Shown here: in pieces, positions 1-12,900 of the stretch | How the letters are laid out: each line of letters begins with the position of its first letter | How positions within the stretch are numbered: the stretch's first letter is position 1 | NCBI GenBank assembly: GCA_037178975.1 | Contig: JASJZH010000005.1 | Location: 6,200,001 to 6,264,000, forward strand | Source: Oscheius tipulae | Lineage: Eukaryota; Nematoda; Chromadorea; Rhabditida; Rhabditidae | Reading direction: 5' to 3' | Length of the DNA stretch: 64,000 nucleotides | Made by a program: the position numbers and the translations under genes | The notes under the pieces: model-generated | What the model saw: only the letters and a program-made list of their open reading frames with translations | Databases searched by the model: none | Told to the model about the DNA's origin: nothing

Positions 1-723
1 GGCGTTGTAGATGTTCTCGATGAAGGGCTGCTTATCCTTGGCCTTGATCACTTTCAGCTGCTCGTTTAGAGCTCCTTCTCGGTTCAATTGCTGCAAACGG
101 TTAATTGGTAGCAGAAACATATCAGGTTTTTAGTTTCGAGTGCTGGTTAGGAGGTGAGGTACAAAGCGTGCTAGATGTTCTTGTGGAAGAAGATTCAATC
201 GATTCTCCTCTTTTTCAAGGCACGGCAAACCTGGCCGAGATGCCTTTATCAGTCAGATTTTTTGCGACTTTACAAATGTGGTTCGGCCAGGCTTGCCATC
301 CCTATTACGAGAAGGTTTCATCCGATTAAACCCTGACTTCGAAGCAGTAAACTGGCATTGGTTGTAGCCTAATTACCGACGTCACCAAACTACCTCCCTA
401 GAGCACTCTAACCTATGGTGTCCGATCGTTAGAAATGCAGAAGTGGCTTTGTATACCTTGATCTCCTTGATGCATCGCGGATATTCTTCGGATGTGATCA
501 CACAGAACTTATCGGTCATCTTACTAACGTTGTCCTTGCTGCGCATCTGCAATTTTGTTTTATTGCAGATCTGCTATTAGTGGACTTCTGGTCTGTCGCA
601 CCAAAAACGCACCTTGATAAACTCAAACATGAAGCTCTTCGCGGCCTCAAGTGTGGAACAGCCTCGGTAGTTTTTTACCGACATCGAAATGGTCGTGTCC
701 ACAATGAATACTATCAACGTCAT
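1..723 (-). CDS. Integrator complex subunit 6-like protein, N-terminal part (3 exons, runs off the window)
   Basis: Three exons on the minus strand (613-723, 457-546, 1-90) join in frame with GT-AG introns of 66 and 366 nt. The protein begins MTLIVFIVDTTISM and continues with an alpha/beta pattern typical of a von Willebrand A domain. The DTTIS stretch sits where the metal-ion site (DxSxS) lies in INTS6, and the spacing through KSFMFEF, SKMTDKFCVITSEE and CIKEIK follows the INTS6 N-terminus. INTS6 belongs to the Integrator complex, which works with RNA polymerase II in snRNA 3'-end formation and in attenuating transcription; it links PP2A to the complex. The C-terminus lies outside the window. 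Another VWA-domain Integrator subunit such as INTS14 is the main alternative. Confidence 0.6.
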
Positions 724-1527
724 GTCGCATTGATTTTAGAGCGGCCTTTCTGAAAATGCGCGACTTTGCTATGACTTTTGTGACACAACGCAGCAACAGC
801 TCAGAGACAGACTGAACTGCGGAATGTGACTCCGCCTCCCTTATATTCGGAACTCCCGCTACGCGCCCATCAATGCGGCGCGGTCATTTGAAATTTTTGG
901 ACAAACGCCAATCCGGATTTGTCTTTTTCATCCTGTTCAAGTTAGAAATCCAGGAAAACTTCGTTCTCGAATAACTATCAATATTTTTAAAAGCCTCAGG
1001 ACACCCTTCAAGTTTCAGCTCTAGGCTAGAAAATCGATAAACAGTGTAGGAGTAATTACTAATCTGCTTCAGTTAGCTCTGCACCAATGTGAGGTGCGAA
1101 ACACCTGTGGTAGCACGTCCCAACAGATCATAAAGTCGTTCGATGCGATGTCCGATTGCAGCAACCTCGATCTTTTCTTATCCGTCTCTAAAAACTTTTT
1201 TATTTCCGCACACCAGTCTATGTCGGAGCTGCTGCGTGTTTGTCACATTTTGTAAAAAAAAAACATGCAACAAGAAGAGCGGTAATGAAAACGAGAATCT
1301 AAAAATGCGGAGGAAATTCGAATTGGTTCCCAACAGTAAAAGAGCGCGTGAATTTAAACCATCAAAATGATTCAATTCTATTTTCTGTGCAAACCCACTC
1401 AGCCTCGTGCTCCTCTGTAGTATTGTTTGTTTTCAAAGTGTTCGAAAATGTGAAGAGAACCAGTTAGAGTAGACTGTTCCTTATTCCTTGAGTCTTCTTC
1501 CTTCGCAATAAATTTATATTTTCAGCT
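724..1527. other. Divergent intergenic region between the INTS6-like gene and MED14
   Basis: About 800 bp between divergent start codons, so it should hold both promoters. I see no convincing coding sequence, only AT-rich stretches and short chance ORFs on both strands. The last 10 bp carry a TTTTCAG acceptor just before the MED14 start codon. Confidence 0.6.
1519..1525 (+). promoter_or_regulatory. Candidate spliced-leader acceptor of MED14
   Basis: An ATTTTCAG acceptor with an AT-rich lead lies 2 nt before the ATG, with no matching donor or coding exon just upstream. In nematodes this pattern marks the trans-splice site that receives the spliced leader. Similar acceptors stand before DDAH-like, WDR44, KDEL receptor, KDM4, MAX, JTB, CNNM and FARP. 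Confidence 0.55.
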
Positions 1528-4500
1528 ATGGAAGAAGAGGAAAATAATAAGCCGCAGTTGCCGCTGGTGCCAGCAAATCTGGCCCCAAACACGATCAAGT
1601 TGAGCGATCTGATAGACTTTGCCGTGCAGCAAGTATTCCACGAGATTACAGTCCTTTCCGAGCTGTAAGCTCATCACTTTTATGTGTTTGACATTTCCAT
1701 TTTAGTCTGCCCAAAAAGATGGACGGTGACAGAAAGGTCTCGCTCGTTCAATTCGCTCACAACACTCGAATGCTTTTCGTGAAGCTGCTGGCTCTCGTCA
1801 AATGGGTCAAATCCTCCAAGAAGTTCGAGCAATGCACGGTAAACTTACATATTTTTTAGTTCGACATCCTTCTTTACAGGCAATTAGCTATTTTCTGGAA
1901 CAACAAGGCCAGTTGCTGCTCGACTCCGCGGACCGTCTCTTCCACATCCGCGAGGAAATGACCTACGCTCGTCTGCCTCCTTTTCAACTGTCTGAAGCTG
2001 TCGATACACTTACTTTGGTTGGTTTGAGCCTTGTTTCTTTCAAGAATCAAAATTGTAGGGCAATTACGCAAGAGTTCCCACGTGTATCAAGGAGGCATTC
2101 GTGAAGAAGACCAAACTGACGGCTGGAGAGCAAGGAAAAGTGCTGGGGCGGCTGAATCAGATCATCCACACGCGCTTGTCGAGAGAGTCAATGAAGATGA
2201 GTCCGAGGATCAAAGATATACGGATACGAAATGGTCATGTAAGTAGTTTTTATCTCAGATTACGATTTTCCCATTTTAGGTGACTCTTGTAGTACCAGGC
2301 GAGTTCGAAGTTCAGTTGACCGTCCTCGGTGACAAAATTGGTATGCCATGGACTCTGCTGAACATAAAAATGCTCGTCGAGGACTACGAAATCGGCTACG
2401 GATCGCAGCTCGTGCACCCGCTCCAGCTGAACAGAATCCATCTTGAGCTCCAGAAACGACTGGAAGAATGGCAGGAACAGAAACAGGATCCACTAGCGAA
2501 TCTTTATAAGTTCCTTCATCGATTTGCACAATCTCTTCAGTTGGATGTCTTGTGGTGTCAGGCGACACAGATCGGAGGTCATGACGGGCAATATGCGTTA
2601 GTTTTCGGTTTTAATAGCAGGAAAATATCGAAGTTCAGAGAAAGAATCATGATCGAGAAGTACGACTCGAAGGAGCGCATTTTGACGATTGGATACTGGC
2701 TCAAGAGGATCTATCTCCGTCCTGGAAGCTCTCAATTTCGGTTAGCCTAGATTTCTTCTTCATAAGATTCTCTTTCTAGAGTCACTTCCGAATACCGTAT
2801 TTCAATCATGGGCACAGACGATGACGGTCCATTAAAAGTCGTCCATTCTCCCGCGTATCCCGGTCTGGGAACACTTGATGACCGATCGGGACGTCTCTCA
2901 GTCGACCGTCTTCTGGCCGACACGCTCGTGGTTAGAGCCCGAGAACGTCTTCTCCGAATCAGAAAGCGGATCGAAGCAGCTGAACCAAAGATGCCAATCG
3001 CCTTCCTCGGTCAGGCTGTTCCCTATCTTCGAATGCCGCTCCTGAAAGACAGCATGACAAATCCACACGAGTGTCTCTCCGTCTCGATCAGTCTCTACTC
3101 GGGAAAAGTTCTCTGTGATCTCATTGCTCTTAGTAAGTACTTCCTGAGATTATGTTCAAAGAGAATATTTAGATCAGAAGGAGAGAGCAGAGCTGCAAGC
3201 CTTGGAGAAAATGCTCTACGATTGTCCGCCAGTGGACACGCTGCGGAAGCAGTTTTCCAAGTTCAAGTAGGTTTTTTTTCGAATAGACCAACACGAAGAG
3301 AATCGCAGCCAAAATTACAAATTTCAGAGTGAAAGTTATGATTGAGCGCATAAAAAAGGCCATCACAACGTTGCAAGTAAAGCTTGTGAGCGAGTCGCAA
3401 ATGTCTCCCTTCCTTCAAAACCTCATCTCGCTGCCAGCCGAACGAGTCTTCCTACAGTTTGCGAGGGAAGAATACTATTATGTGGTCAGTTCATTACATT
3501 TATTACCTAGCAAAAACTCGAGTTCAGATCGTCACATTCGATCCGAGAGAGGATTTGACCCTCAAACTAGGCTTCCATCTGCTCAGTCTTGTCGAGGACA
3601 AGGCTCAGCTGCTCGATTTGACAGAACTTCCTCAAGTGTTCGCCTCTTTGAAGAAAGTGATCCATCTGGAAGCGTTGGAATATCAGGAAGGAGACGTGTA
3701 CGAGAAGTTACTACACGAGAGACGACGTCTGACGAGCCAGGAAAAACAACTAATTTGTGGAATTGCGGCCGTAGACGATAGACTTGGCATCCTGCGAATC
3801 AAACAAGAGCTGGAGAAGAGAGGAATACAGAATATTGCCGTGGATGAGGAGAAGGAAATTGGCGGAATGGTCGTCAACATTGCAAATCTGGCCAATATTC
3901 CCGAGGTCAAGAGTCAAGATTTCGCCAATCACGTCCATCGATGCTCAATTCGACTAGATTCGCGAGGAAGAGGAGCCTGGCTTCTTGAGTTGACCATGGG
4001 ACCGCCTCCACTCTACAGGAACAAGAGGGAAGGAGCACAGCGGCCAGTGCGGAGCACTTTCATCACCGATATGAAGGGATCCGTCGCGGACAATGGCGGC
4101 ATCGCTCCAGTGATAATCGACCGGCTCGTTACCTATTCCAACATCTTCGACATTGTCAAGAAGTTTGCCCGGGTCTATGAGCGCTTCTACAAGGACAAGT
4201 GCACTGTAAGCTATCCTTTTTTTCTGATATAGAAACCATTCAGATACTGGCCTTCACCTACCACAAACTGGTGCTCTCCTACGGTACCGAAAGAGACATG
4301 CTGCTGACTGTGACCTTCCAGTCGAAGAGTCCTCAACAACAGCAGTCCGACATCGCTCAGCCGTTCAAATTAGCCTTCGGCTGTGTGAAGAAGGGCTTCG
4401 CCGAGACAGATCGAGCGAATCCACACACTCTGATGGCTGCCGAGCTAACCAGACGATTCAACAAGACTCACGACCTCCTGGAACTGATCAATCACCTCGT

Positions 4501-6502
4501 GCTGACTCTCGAGCCCATGGTTCTCATTCACAACTATCATCGGACGAGACTGATCAGCGTCCGGCCCTACTGCTATGCCATGAATCTGTCCGATGTCACT
4601 TTCCCAATGATTATGAAAGTTAGCTATCTCTTTTTTCCGGACTAAACGAGAATCCAGGGCGGAATAACAGTCATCAATCGCTATACGGTCCGACTGACCT
4701 ACGGAGACATTCATCTGGAAATCGCGATGCTCATGGATAACAGGATAGCTATCCGAGATTCTAGTCGAGGAACTCCAAAAGCGGCTGGACTCGTGGACAG
4801 GGTCATATTTGCCGAGGAGGAAAAGGGGTACGTTTCTACCGAATTTCTTAGATATATCTCCTTTCCAGACAGACCTATATCGTGCCGGATCCGACCGAGT
4901 ATGAGAGCGCCATCGTGAACAATATGATCGGCTGCAATGTGCCGATTCCTACCCATACTCTGGCCGTGGCCACACCGAAGACCGAGGGGAATTCACCGAG
5001 AGAACAGCGATCTCCAGCAGCACAGAACCTTAACCATCTTGTCGGGTCGAGAAATGTCTTCACGACCTCCCTGTCCACTTTCAAAAAAGTCATGAAATGG
5101 GAGCCGGTAGAGGGAAAGACACGACAGCAGCACTGTGTTCTGGACGACCATTTGAACTATCTCTGTTTCATACAGAGAGTCGCGAATCTGATGGAACAGT
5201 TCAAGAATGGACAGGGACATCAGTCCATCTGTAACGGGCTACAGATCAAGGATGTCTACCGGGATGTCGATCATGTATGTTTGTGTCTTTTTACCTTTCT
5301 GAGAGTATGCTTTTCCAGGTGAAAGTAGTGTTTCCGAGCGTTGGATCGAGTTCATCAATGGTCTCCTTCCATCTCTTCCTCGATAAATGCACCTGGTGCT
5401 TAAGGGTCAAGATCAATTACAGTAAGATCGTCATAATACCCGATTCATAGCCATTTTCAGCCGAAAGTGAGCCTTCGGAAGAGAATTTGTCGACGCTGGA
5501 GGAATACGCGCAAAGGAAGGTCGTGGAGACGTGGAATGAGATGGCCGTCTGCAGTTTCCTCATGCTCTTGAGGCTAACCCCATATCAAGGTGTCGACGCA
5601 ATTGCTTCATTCCTTGTAAGATTTTGTTTAAAATAGAACCAAAATTTCTAGAAAACACCAAATATTATCTTCCCCATGGCCTGTAAGGTGAATCTATCGA
5701 ACGAGAAGCCGAGCTGGAAATATGGAACTGGCTTCCTCGTCCAGGACATCAATATCCAATTCCTCGTCTGTTTTGTTCAGTCACCGCCACCTCAAGACGC
5801 CTACTTCCCATCGCCAAATCCACCAGTGCCACAAAAGAAGGTCTTTTGTGTGAGCTACAACTGGGAAACGTTCGTTTTCTGGATGAGCATGAGTTTATTC
5901 CTGCTTCAGAAACTTGCTCAAGTTGACAACGCAGAATCAGTCTGCAGCTCCGAACCCGGAAGATGCAGTTTTTGAGCAGATCAACAAAGATGCCGTGGCT
6001 AAGAATATCTCGGCAGTTTTTACCTTCTTGAACTTTTACAACGAAAAGTGAGTTTTTGTTTAGCTTTCCTGGTCTTGAAGACAGTCTATCACCATTATAA
6101 TTTTCTTGCTGTATAGTGTATCTGCATAGAACATTTTACGCATGTTTCTTTTGTCATTTTGGCAAATTGTCTTTTGCACCAAAGTAGCGCAAATACGAAC
6201 TGACTTGGCGTTTGGTAGACGGGTAGAAGTCACTGACAGCAGACGAAGGTAGCGTGTACAATAAAAGAACTGAATTACATGGTAGAATACTAGTGCAGAT
6301 TATGCTTGACAGGCCACAACAAGTGCAGTGGATAGAATAGAACAGTACTTGTCAAACCTGCCTAGCCGATAAAGTACATCCGATTTTTAGATTCTGCGGA
6401 AACGCGCCCCAGCAGCTCCCGCCGATGCCCAACTACTCGACAGCCAGTGTTATAAGTCTTGACTCCTCTACAATGAATCCCGGTTCCAATCTCCTCTATT
6501 AA
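1528..6502 (+). CDS. MED14: Mediator complex subunit 14 (MED14/RGR-1)
   Basis: Many exons join in frame into a protein of roughly 1,300-1,400 residues. The start (MEEEENNKPQLPLVPANL) is followed by the MED14 N-terminal domain: LSDLIDFAVQQVFHEI, then SLVQFAHNTRMLFVKLLALV, then a stretch around YARLPPF. Downstream blocks such as PGEFEVQLTVLG and PWTLLNIKMLVED match the family throughout. MED14 is the scaffold joining Mediator head, middle and tail, and so is needed for most activator-dependent Pol II transcription. Most introns are 40-50 nt; the last (about 6048-6390) is 343 nt. The final exon codes for the tail ending in NPGSNLLY before TAA at 6500-6502. Near 5840-5960 the chosen acceptor gives NQSAAPNPEDAV, because the alternative frame stops early. 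The start is fixed by a TTTTCAG acceptor just 5' of the ATG. Confidence 0.95.
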
Positions 6503-7435
6503 CCTTCTTTGTCTCTATCTCTCCCTCATTAAATACGGGCATCTTCTCTACGGGCTCATCATCAATTCCCTCTTCCCCTGTTCATGTTGTAAATGTTTTT
6601 TAGAGTTCTTTCCATCTCACTTCGCATTCCATTCGAAGAAATAATCGCGCTATACAGATAAGAGTATTGACAGTAATTAAAGGTTTTTTTTCTAGTTGTT
6701 TTCCTGTCGCTTGATTTCAGGTCGTTGACCCTTTTTGATACTGATTTGAACTGCTAGGGTTTGTGGTGTCTTGATTATCAAGTCATACAGGTGATTCACT
6801 TGGTGACGATGTCCATTTTCCACTGCGTTTATTTCACAACGGCAAACCCTGCCTGAAAATACTAAAAATCATCATATTTTCCCAGTTCATTGTTTCTGTT
6901 GGTTGTTTCTCTCGCCAATTCCTCAAGGTATGGATAGCCGAGATTAAAATTACTTCCCGGAGACCTTAGGAGCCCCCTATTGATCGCGAGAGCGCCCTCG
7001 TACTCCAAAAGCTTTCGTGACCATTATATTCAGCCTTACTGCACTCATTATGCTGTTTTCATTGCACGTTTTCCTAGTTTTTGCAATTTCATTCCATTTG
7101 CCAACAATCGATCGGGCGTGAGATAACCGCGTAAAAGAGCTTTGGCCGACTGATAATTATGGACACAGGTTGATTGACAGCCCACCGGGGAGCATCGTTC
7201 ATGCTGTTTAGAAGGCGTATTGGATTACGATCGATTCTTCCACTATTTATTTTCCGAATGCACACGTCAAGTATGCCACGTGCTTCTTCGTGTTTTCTTT
7301 TGTCTCTTTCTCTCTGTCACCGCTCCAGACCATTTTCTCTTTTTCTCACTCCCAATCGTGCTCATAATTAATTTTCCAACTTTTTATTACCAAATATTTT
7401 ATTTGTAGGGTCCGCTATAAACTCCAGCCGTCACC
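6503..7435. other. Intergenic region MED14-Flower
   Basis: About 930 bp holding the MED14 3' UTR and the Flower promoter. The only ORFs are short and low in complexity. I see no RNA gene or repeat. A TTTGTAG acceptor near 7404-7410 may be the trans-splice or 5' UTR intron acceptor for Flower. Confidence 0.5.
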
Positions 7436-8138
7436 ATGGGAGCCGCCGCGTCTGGAGTCTCGACGCAGATGCAAGCCGAACATGACCCTAATGCCAACTT
7501 TCCTTGGTATGCGTTTTTGCAAATATTTAGCAACGTCATTTTTTAGGTGGGTCCGTTTTCTGGCAAAGGGAGTTGGAATCGTCGGTGGAATTTTGTCCAT
7601 CTTCTTCGGAGCACTCGGACTCCTCTCCTTCAGCGCCACATGCATAATTGCCGTCTTGTTACAAATGTAAGCCTTCTATTTCTTTCCCAACTGAACATTT
7701 TTATTGCAGGGTTTGTGGCTTCTTGATTATCGCTCTGGAAGCGCCATTCTGCTGCATGTTCATCGACTTCATCGAGCGCATTGCCCAGTTCAGCGAGGCC
7801 CGTTCCTATTGGCAGAAGGCTGGTCTTTATGGAGCGTGAGTTCTATCTTTTTTATTTTTTACAGCAGGTTTTAGTATGGGTATCGTTCCAATCCTCATGT
7901 GCATGGAGCTGAACACCTTCCTCGGATCGGGAATGATCTTCTCCTGCGGAACCATCTACGGGTTCATGGCTCTAGGCAAGAAAGTGAGTTCACAACTTAT
8001 CGGAAAATTCACAGAACACAGACGAATCGAAATGTACTCTGAGTCCTTATAACATTCTTTCAGGCGGATCGCAACGCGATGATGGCCACAGCTGGAGACC
8101 CGGCCTGGAACCCCCAAGTTCAACAGCCTCCTATCTAA
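7436..8138 (+). CDS. flwr-1: Calcium channel Flower homologue
   Basis: Five exons (7436-7506, 7547-7666, 7710-7835, 7875-7983, 8064-8138) give a protein of about 166 residues. It has the Flower arrangement: a short cytosolic N-terminus, then four hydrophobic segments starting at VRFLAKGVGIVGGILSIFFG, with FLIIALEAPFCCMF in the middle and GSGMIFSCGTIYGFMALGKK near the end, then a short hydrophilic tail ending NPQVQQPPI. Flower proteins sit on synaptic vesicles and the plasma membrane, where they couple exocytosis to endocytosis; in flies, isoforms also mark cell fitness. The tail here is short and lacks an added domain. The length fits the family. An AATAAA signal lies about 200 bp past the stop. 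Confidence 0.93.
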
Positions 8139-8337
8139 AAACAAGTTCTCGTCAAAGCCCGAGTGTCTGTACCTAATCTTTCTAACTTATCCATCCCCCA
8201 GATTCTCCAGCTACAGGTCCGTTTATGCAATTTCTTATTTGGGGGTCTCCCCTCTTTCACTTTTCCCATTCTTCTCCAAATATGTAAGGCAAAAAGTTTT
8301 ATTGTACTGTGAAATCTCTCGTTCTTGTGACTGAAAA

Positions 8338-8343
8338 TAATAA
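8338..8343 (+). terminator. Polyadenylation signal of the Flower gene
   Basis: An AATAAA hexamer lies about 200 bp after the Flower stop codon, and the convergent DDAH-like gene ends about 100 bp further on. The intervening 8139-8441 shows no coding sequence. Confidence 0.6.
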
Positions 8344-8441
8344 AGCTGGGCAATCTTTATGCGGTTATTATGCTCTTTTGTTTGGTAGTCTGTGGATGGA
8401 AAACAATCTTGATACGTGAAGAAAATGGGTAGCAAAAATGG

Positions 8442-9433
8442 TCAATTGAGAGGGGAGTGGTTCAGTTCTCTGACCAGAAGACAATGGCTGGTAAAGGGAT
8501 GGCCGGCCTTGACCAGTTCAGCCATGTCCAGAGCCCACAATTGCATTCCGGCCGGCTTGTGGAGATCATTAAAAGCGCTGTCAGTTCGATCCTGGCGAAA
8601 GACGGTCCGTCCGTTGACGCACAAACACGCGACAGCTTCTTCGTCTTCGACCTTAAGAGTCTGGTACATGTAGGTCGCTCCCTGCTCCATTTTCTGAATT
8701 AAGAAGGGTTGCCTCCATCTGATCTTATGGCAAACAAGCCAAAACATCTTGAAGAAAATCTCACCTTTAAAATATCCTGTCCATCTTTGCCCTTTCCAAT
8801 AGCCAGAATGTTCGGAGCTGCAATCGAGACGTAGTGCTTGAGAGGATGAGGCTTGTCTCCGAGCTGGATAGGAATCACCGGAATATCGCAGAATGCTCCA
8901 CCAAGGATCTGAAACCCCTATAATTTTGTTTCTTCCAGAGACTCACAATAGCTCCTTCCATATTGGTGCCGTGTTTTCGGATACCGACGAAAATCTCTCT
9001 ACCGGTGTAGAGAACATCACTTCCATAAAGAACAACCGGCTTGTTGTGAATTTTGGCGGGGCATTCTCGAACATTCCATGAGAGATCGGCCAACGTTTTC
9101 GATATTTGTTCCAGATTAAGACCGTTCTCTCTAGGCAAAGTCAGAAGTGCCGTCCCGTTAATCATGACAGCGGCATTGTCGAGAAGAAGACTGTGAGGAG
9201 CCGAGCCCTCCGGAGTGTCAATGTCAATAATTTTCAGACCTAAAAAGAGTCTTTTTTCTCTTTGAAACATGTCATTATAAAAGGTTCCTAACAAATTTCC
9301 ACTCACCAGACTCTCTTAGCGTCTCCGACAGGTCTTCTTGCTGCTTCCTCATGGCTTCGATATCAAGATGAGTTTTTTTGTCCGTCTTCAACTTGTCAGG
9401 AATACGCGCCAACATGGCGTGTGTGTACTTCAT
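8442..9433 (-). CDS. DDAH-like protein with substituted catalytic residues
   Basis: Four exons (9307-9433, 8947-9239, 8765-8908, 8442-8693) keep frame exactly and give 271 residues, close to the 285 of animal dimethylarginine dimethylaminohydrolase. Family landmarks are the block ending GTALLTLP, then GSDVLYTGREIFVGIRK, ILGGAFCDIPVIP and APNILAIGKG. DDAH hydrolyses asymmetric dimethylarginine to citrulline and dimethylamine, using a Cys-His-acidic triad. Here the Cys region reads FTSHCLLV where animal enzymes have LTCCSVLI, the acidic position in LDGGDVL is Tyr (LYGSDVL), and the His is displaced (PHPLKHY). It may therefore be an inactive or repurposed member. The start follows a TTTCTAG acceptor 2 nt upstream of the ATG. 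Confidence 0.82.
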
Positions 9434-9950
9434 CTCTAGAAACCTTTTTTTTAAATCAAAACGACAAGAAGTGTAGAAGGAATGACAGCGTTTCAGACCT
9501 CGAAACAATAAGAATCGATGAATTTTTGAGGGAGAAGTGAAACGCAGCAAAAAACACCGAAGAAGAATGCGGAGAGAGAAACATGGCCGATTGGAACCGG
9601 AGGTAAACAAGAGGCGGCGGCCGGCCGAAACCACAAATTGCGCTTGTTGCCCTCCTAGCCAGAGCGCAGACTATTTGGAGCGGAGGCACTATTTCGCTAC
9701 AAGACCTGCCGAAACAAACTTGAGGAACAAACCTATAAACATATTTATATCTGATCTTCGTATAATTACACACGTACACAAAAAATACATAGCTGCTGTT
9801 GGGATTTTGTCTCTAAAACTACACAAAGGCTCTTTTGTTGGCAGATTGGGGGTGGGGGAATTGACCCGTTTCTGTGTCAGTACAAGTGGTTTTGTGGTGG
9901 GGGGTATACAGCTCGTAAATATATCATTCCTAAAAAAAAAAAGATAGTAT
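9434..9950. other. Intergenic region between the DDAH-like gene and the end of WDR44
   Basis: About 515 bp, both flanking genes being on the minus strand. It includes an A-run at about 9930-9942 and a G-rich stretch near 9845-9860. Short ORFs on both strands look like chance. Confidence 0.5.
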
Positions 9951-12900
9951 CTAACCATTGACTTTTTGAACACTGTTGGCCCGACCGAGGCCATTCTGAA
10001 GAGGAGCGAGTTCGGGCACGGTTTCCAGCAGAGCGGCCGGCTGTTGTGGTGTTTCTTTGTTGATCTGACGATTGAGCATAATCTTGATCGAACCTTCCAA
10101 ATCGGCAGAGGCGACGACGTTCATGTTAGGCTGTGGCCCTTTGCGCTTTTCCGCCTTCGAGAGGAACAGCTGGAAAAAGGTCTTCGTAAAAGCTAGACTA
10201 TGAACAAACTTGAGGATCTGGTGCGAAAAGGGCCGTCGAGACAGTGGTCTTATGAGCTCTCACTCGCTCCCACATTGAATTTCGGTCTCGTCTGGACGCC
10301 TGCGCATCTGACGTCCTCCACAGATAGATGAATTTGTCTTCCGACCCGCAGACGACGTGTCTTCCATCCGGCGAAAACGAGGCCCGTATTTGGGATCGCT
10401 CGTGCTGTGCTCCACGGAACTTGCAAATCAGGACTTTGTCTCGAATGTCGTACATATGGATTCGGGAGTCGTTGAACGTGACCAGCAGCTTGTCTCCGTG
10501 CACGGAAAGTCCCGTCACTTTGTGGCCCATCAGCTGTTTTCCTCGACTCGACGTCGAGATTACAGTATGGTATTTGAGCTGAATTGAGGTAAATCGAGGA
10601 AAAGGCGGGGAAAATACCTCGCTCGTGTAAAAGTAGCACTTTCCGTAGTAGGTCCCGACGACGATGAATTTCCCGTTTTTGACGAATGTCAGGGCCGTAA
10701 TCAGCTTTTCCTGAAAATAGCCTCATATCAACTCATATTATAAAAAAAAAAGCCGACCTCGACCTCATTCCAAAAGACGACTTTCTTCTCCGGAATGTTC
10801 CAGATTCGTATCCTGCCGTCCAGGGATCCCGAGACGAAATATCTGTCGTCTTTGGGTAGAAAAGAGACCGATGTGACGAAATCCTGATGCTGGAAGCAGC
10901 AGAGACATTCATTTCTTGAAATGTGCCACAACTTGGCGGTCCTATCCATTCCGGAACTCAAAATGAAGTAGTTTTTCGACCAAGACAGGTCAAGAATGTC
11001 TGCCACGTGACCCTTGTAGGCTGCGAATGGTTTCGGGGCGAATAAGGGCATCGGATCCTCGTCTGGCCGACTGTCCGGTGTACTACAGGCTGAACTCGGA
11101 GCTTCGAACTGTTCCCATGTGTTTTTAGGAAAATCCGGATCGTATTCCATCTTTTGCTGATATCTGAATATTTACATGAGTCAAGTTCTCCCAGACGAAC
11201 CGTTCTCTCATTCCCTGGAAGTGCTGGATGTGTGTGTTAAGGCACCAAACGCGCAGTATACAATCCGCTCCGGCTGTAGCCAGAAGACGTCCACAGGCCG
11301 AGAACTTGATGCACCAGACGGCTCCCGTGTGCTCGTGATTCATCTCTTGGACTATCTTCAGCGGCTGGAAGTCGTAGGGACCTTTCTTCGTCTTTCGCGG
11401 TCGTACGACGGCATTGATCGTCTGCGACGTGCTGCCGGCTTCACTCTGCTCGCCGTCGCTGTCCGTCTCTTCCTCATTTTCCTTCGAGCTTTGGGAACTG
11501 AAGTTTTTTTTTAATTCCAACTTCTAATAGAGAATACCCTGCATGAGTGACCTGTTTGACCTTACTGATGGCTCCACGGAAAATTGAACTCGCGTAGGTC
11601 CCGGCAGTTCTCGCGAGGAATTTTGCCTGATCGATGCTCGATGAACGGATGGACGAGTTTCCCGAGATCAAGTCGTCACTGAAAATAAGCTGGATAAAAT
11701 GAAGAAGAAAACTGACTGGAATTCTCTCAGCAGCGATCGATCCATCTTCATGCTGAGTCGACGTTCCACACATATGGTTATCGGATCCAGTGGAGCGGTG
11801 AGAGACGAGGAATCGGAATGTGGGTAGCGGTGTTCGGGCAGACCGAGAGAGGCCATGGACGGGCTGGTCTGGAACTGAGTCATTGAAGAGGCGTCATTTT
11901 TCCAGAGCCATTTATAAAGGGAGAAAAAGCAAGTAAATCAGACTGAAAGAAGCATTCCGATAGTTTATAACTCACATCAGACTCGGAGATCATCTTCAAT
12001 GGCGGCGCATCATCTTCTATCTTCTCGATTCTCACTTCGGCCATTTTCTCCTGTCGAGATTTCTCTGTCTGTGCTGGAGAAGTGTTTAACGACGAGCACG
12101 AGGCGATAGAATCCAAATCCTAGGGGTTGCTTGAGAACAGTATTATAAGAAGTCTCACTCTTGGCTCGGTGTACTGCAAATCGGACGTTATCTCGTTGAT
12201 TACTCCTTCGGCCTCGATTCGTCGAAGCTCTTCTTCCTGGTGCAGACCGCCGTTCTGTCTTGTCAAACTGTTGGATTTACTCGTGGCTGGCGGGAAGGGA
12301 CTGCCCTGAGTATACAATTTCTGAAAGATAGAAAAGAAGAAAAACCTGTAATCTAGACAAATGGAAGTCTCTGTCCAAGGAGAGTGTCTTCATGTGGCCT
12401 CTCTTTCTCTGACTCCCGTTCTCGCTCGGCGGCCCCACGGTTTCTGTCGAATTGGCCTGTGTTCGTGAATCTTTCCGGCTAGCAGGGGTTGAGAGTTCCG
12501 CCATCGTTTCAGGGTTTTCTACAATGGGAGTCGGCAGTTGAATGGCTGGGTTTCTAGGAGGAAGAGGGGGCGGTGAACGAAGCTCAATCTAAATGTGTTT
12601 TTGTATACAGAAGTTTGACAAAAAGGACTAACAGATGGTCGAGGAGGAGGAGGTTCGCTGGGTGGCGGACTGACGACTTCTTTGGAGGGAATTCGCTGTT
12701 CTTGTTGAGGACTGGTCATTTCTAGAGAGGGACGGAAAATGTCCTAAAATGTATATACTGTTCCAGAAAATATTTTCAAAATTGAAAAGAATAAGAACTT
12801 ACTGGGTATTCTTGTGATAGTATTTTTCTGTGCCACGAGAGTCTGGTCAGACTGTCGTTGTCCTCAACAGAAGCCGCATCTGTCGAAGTGTCAAAATCCT

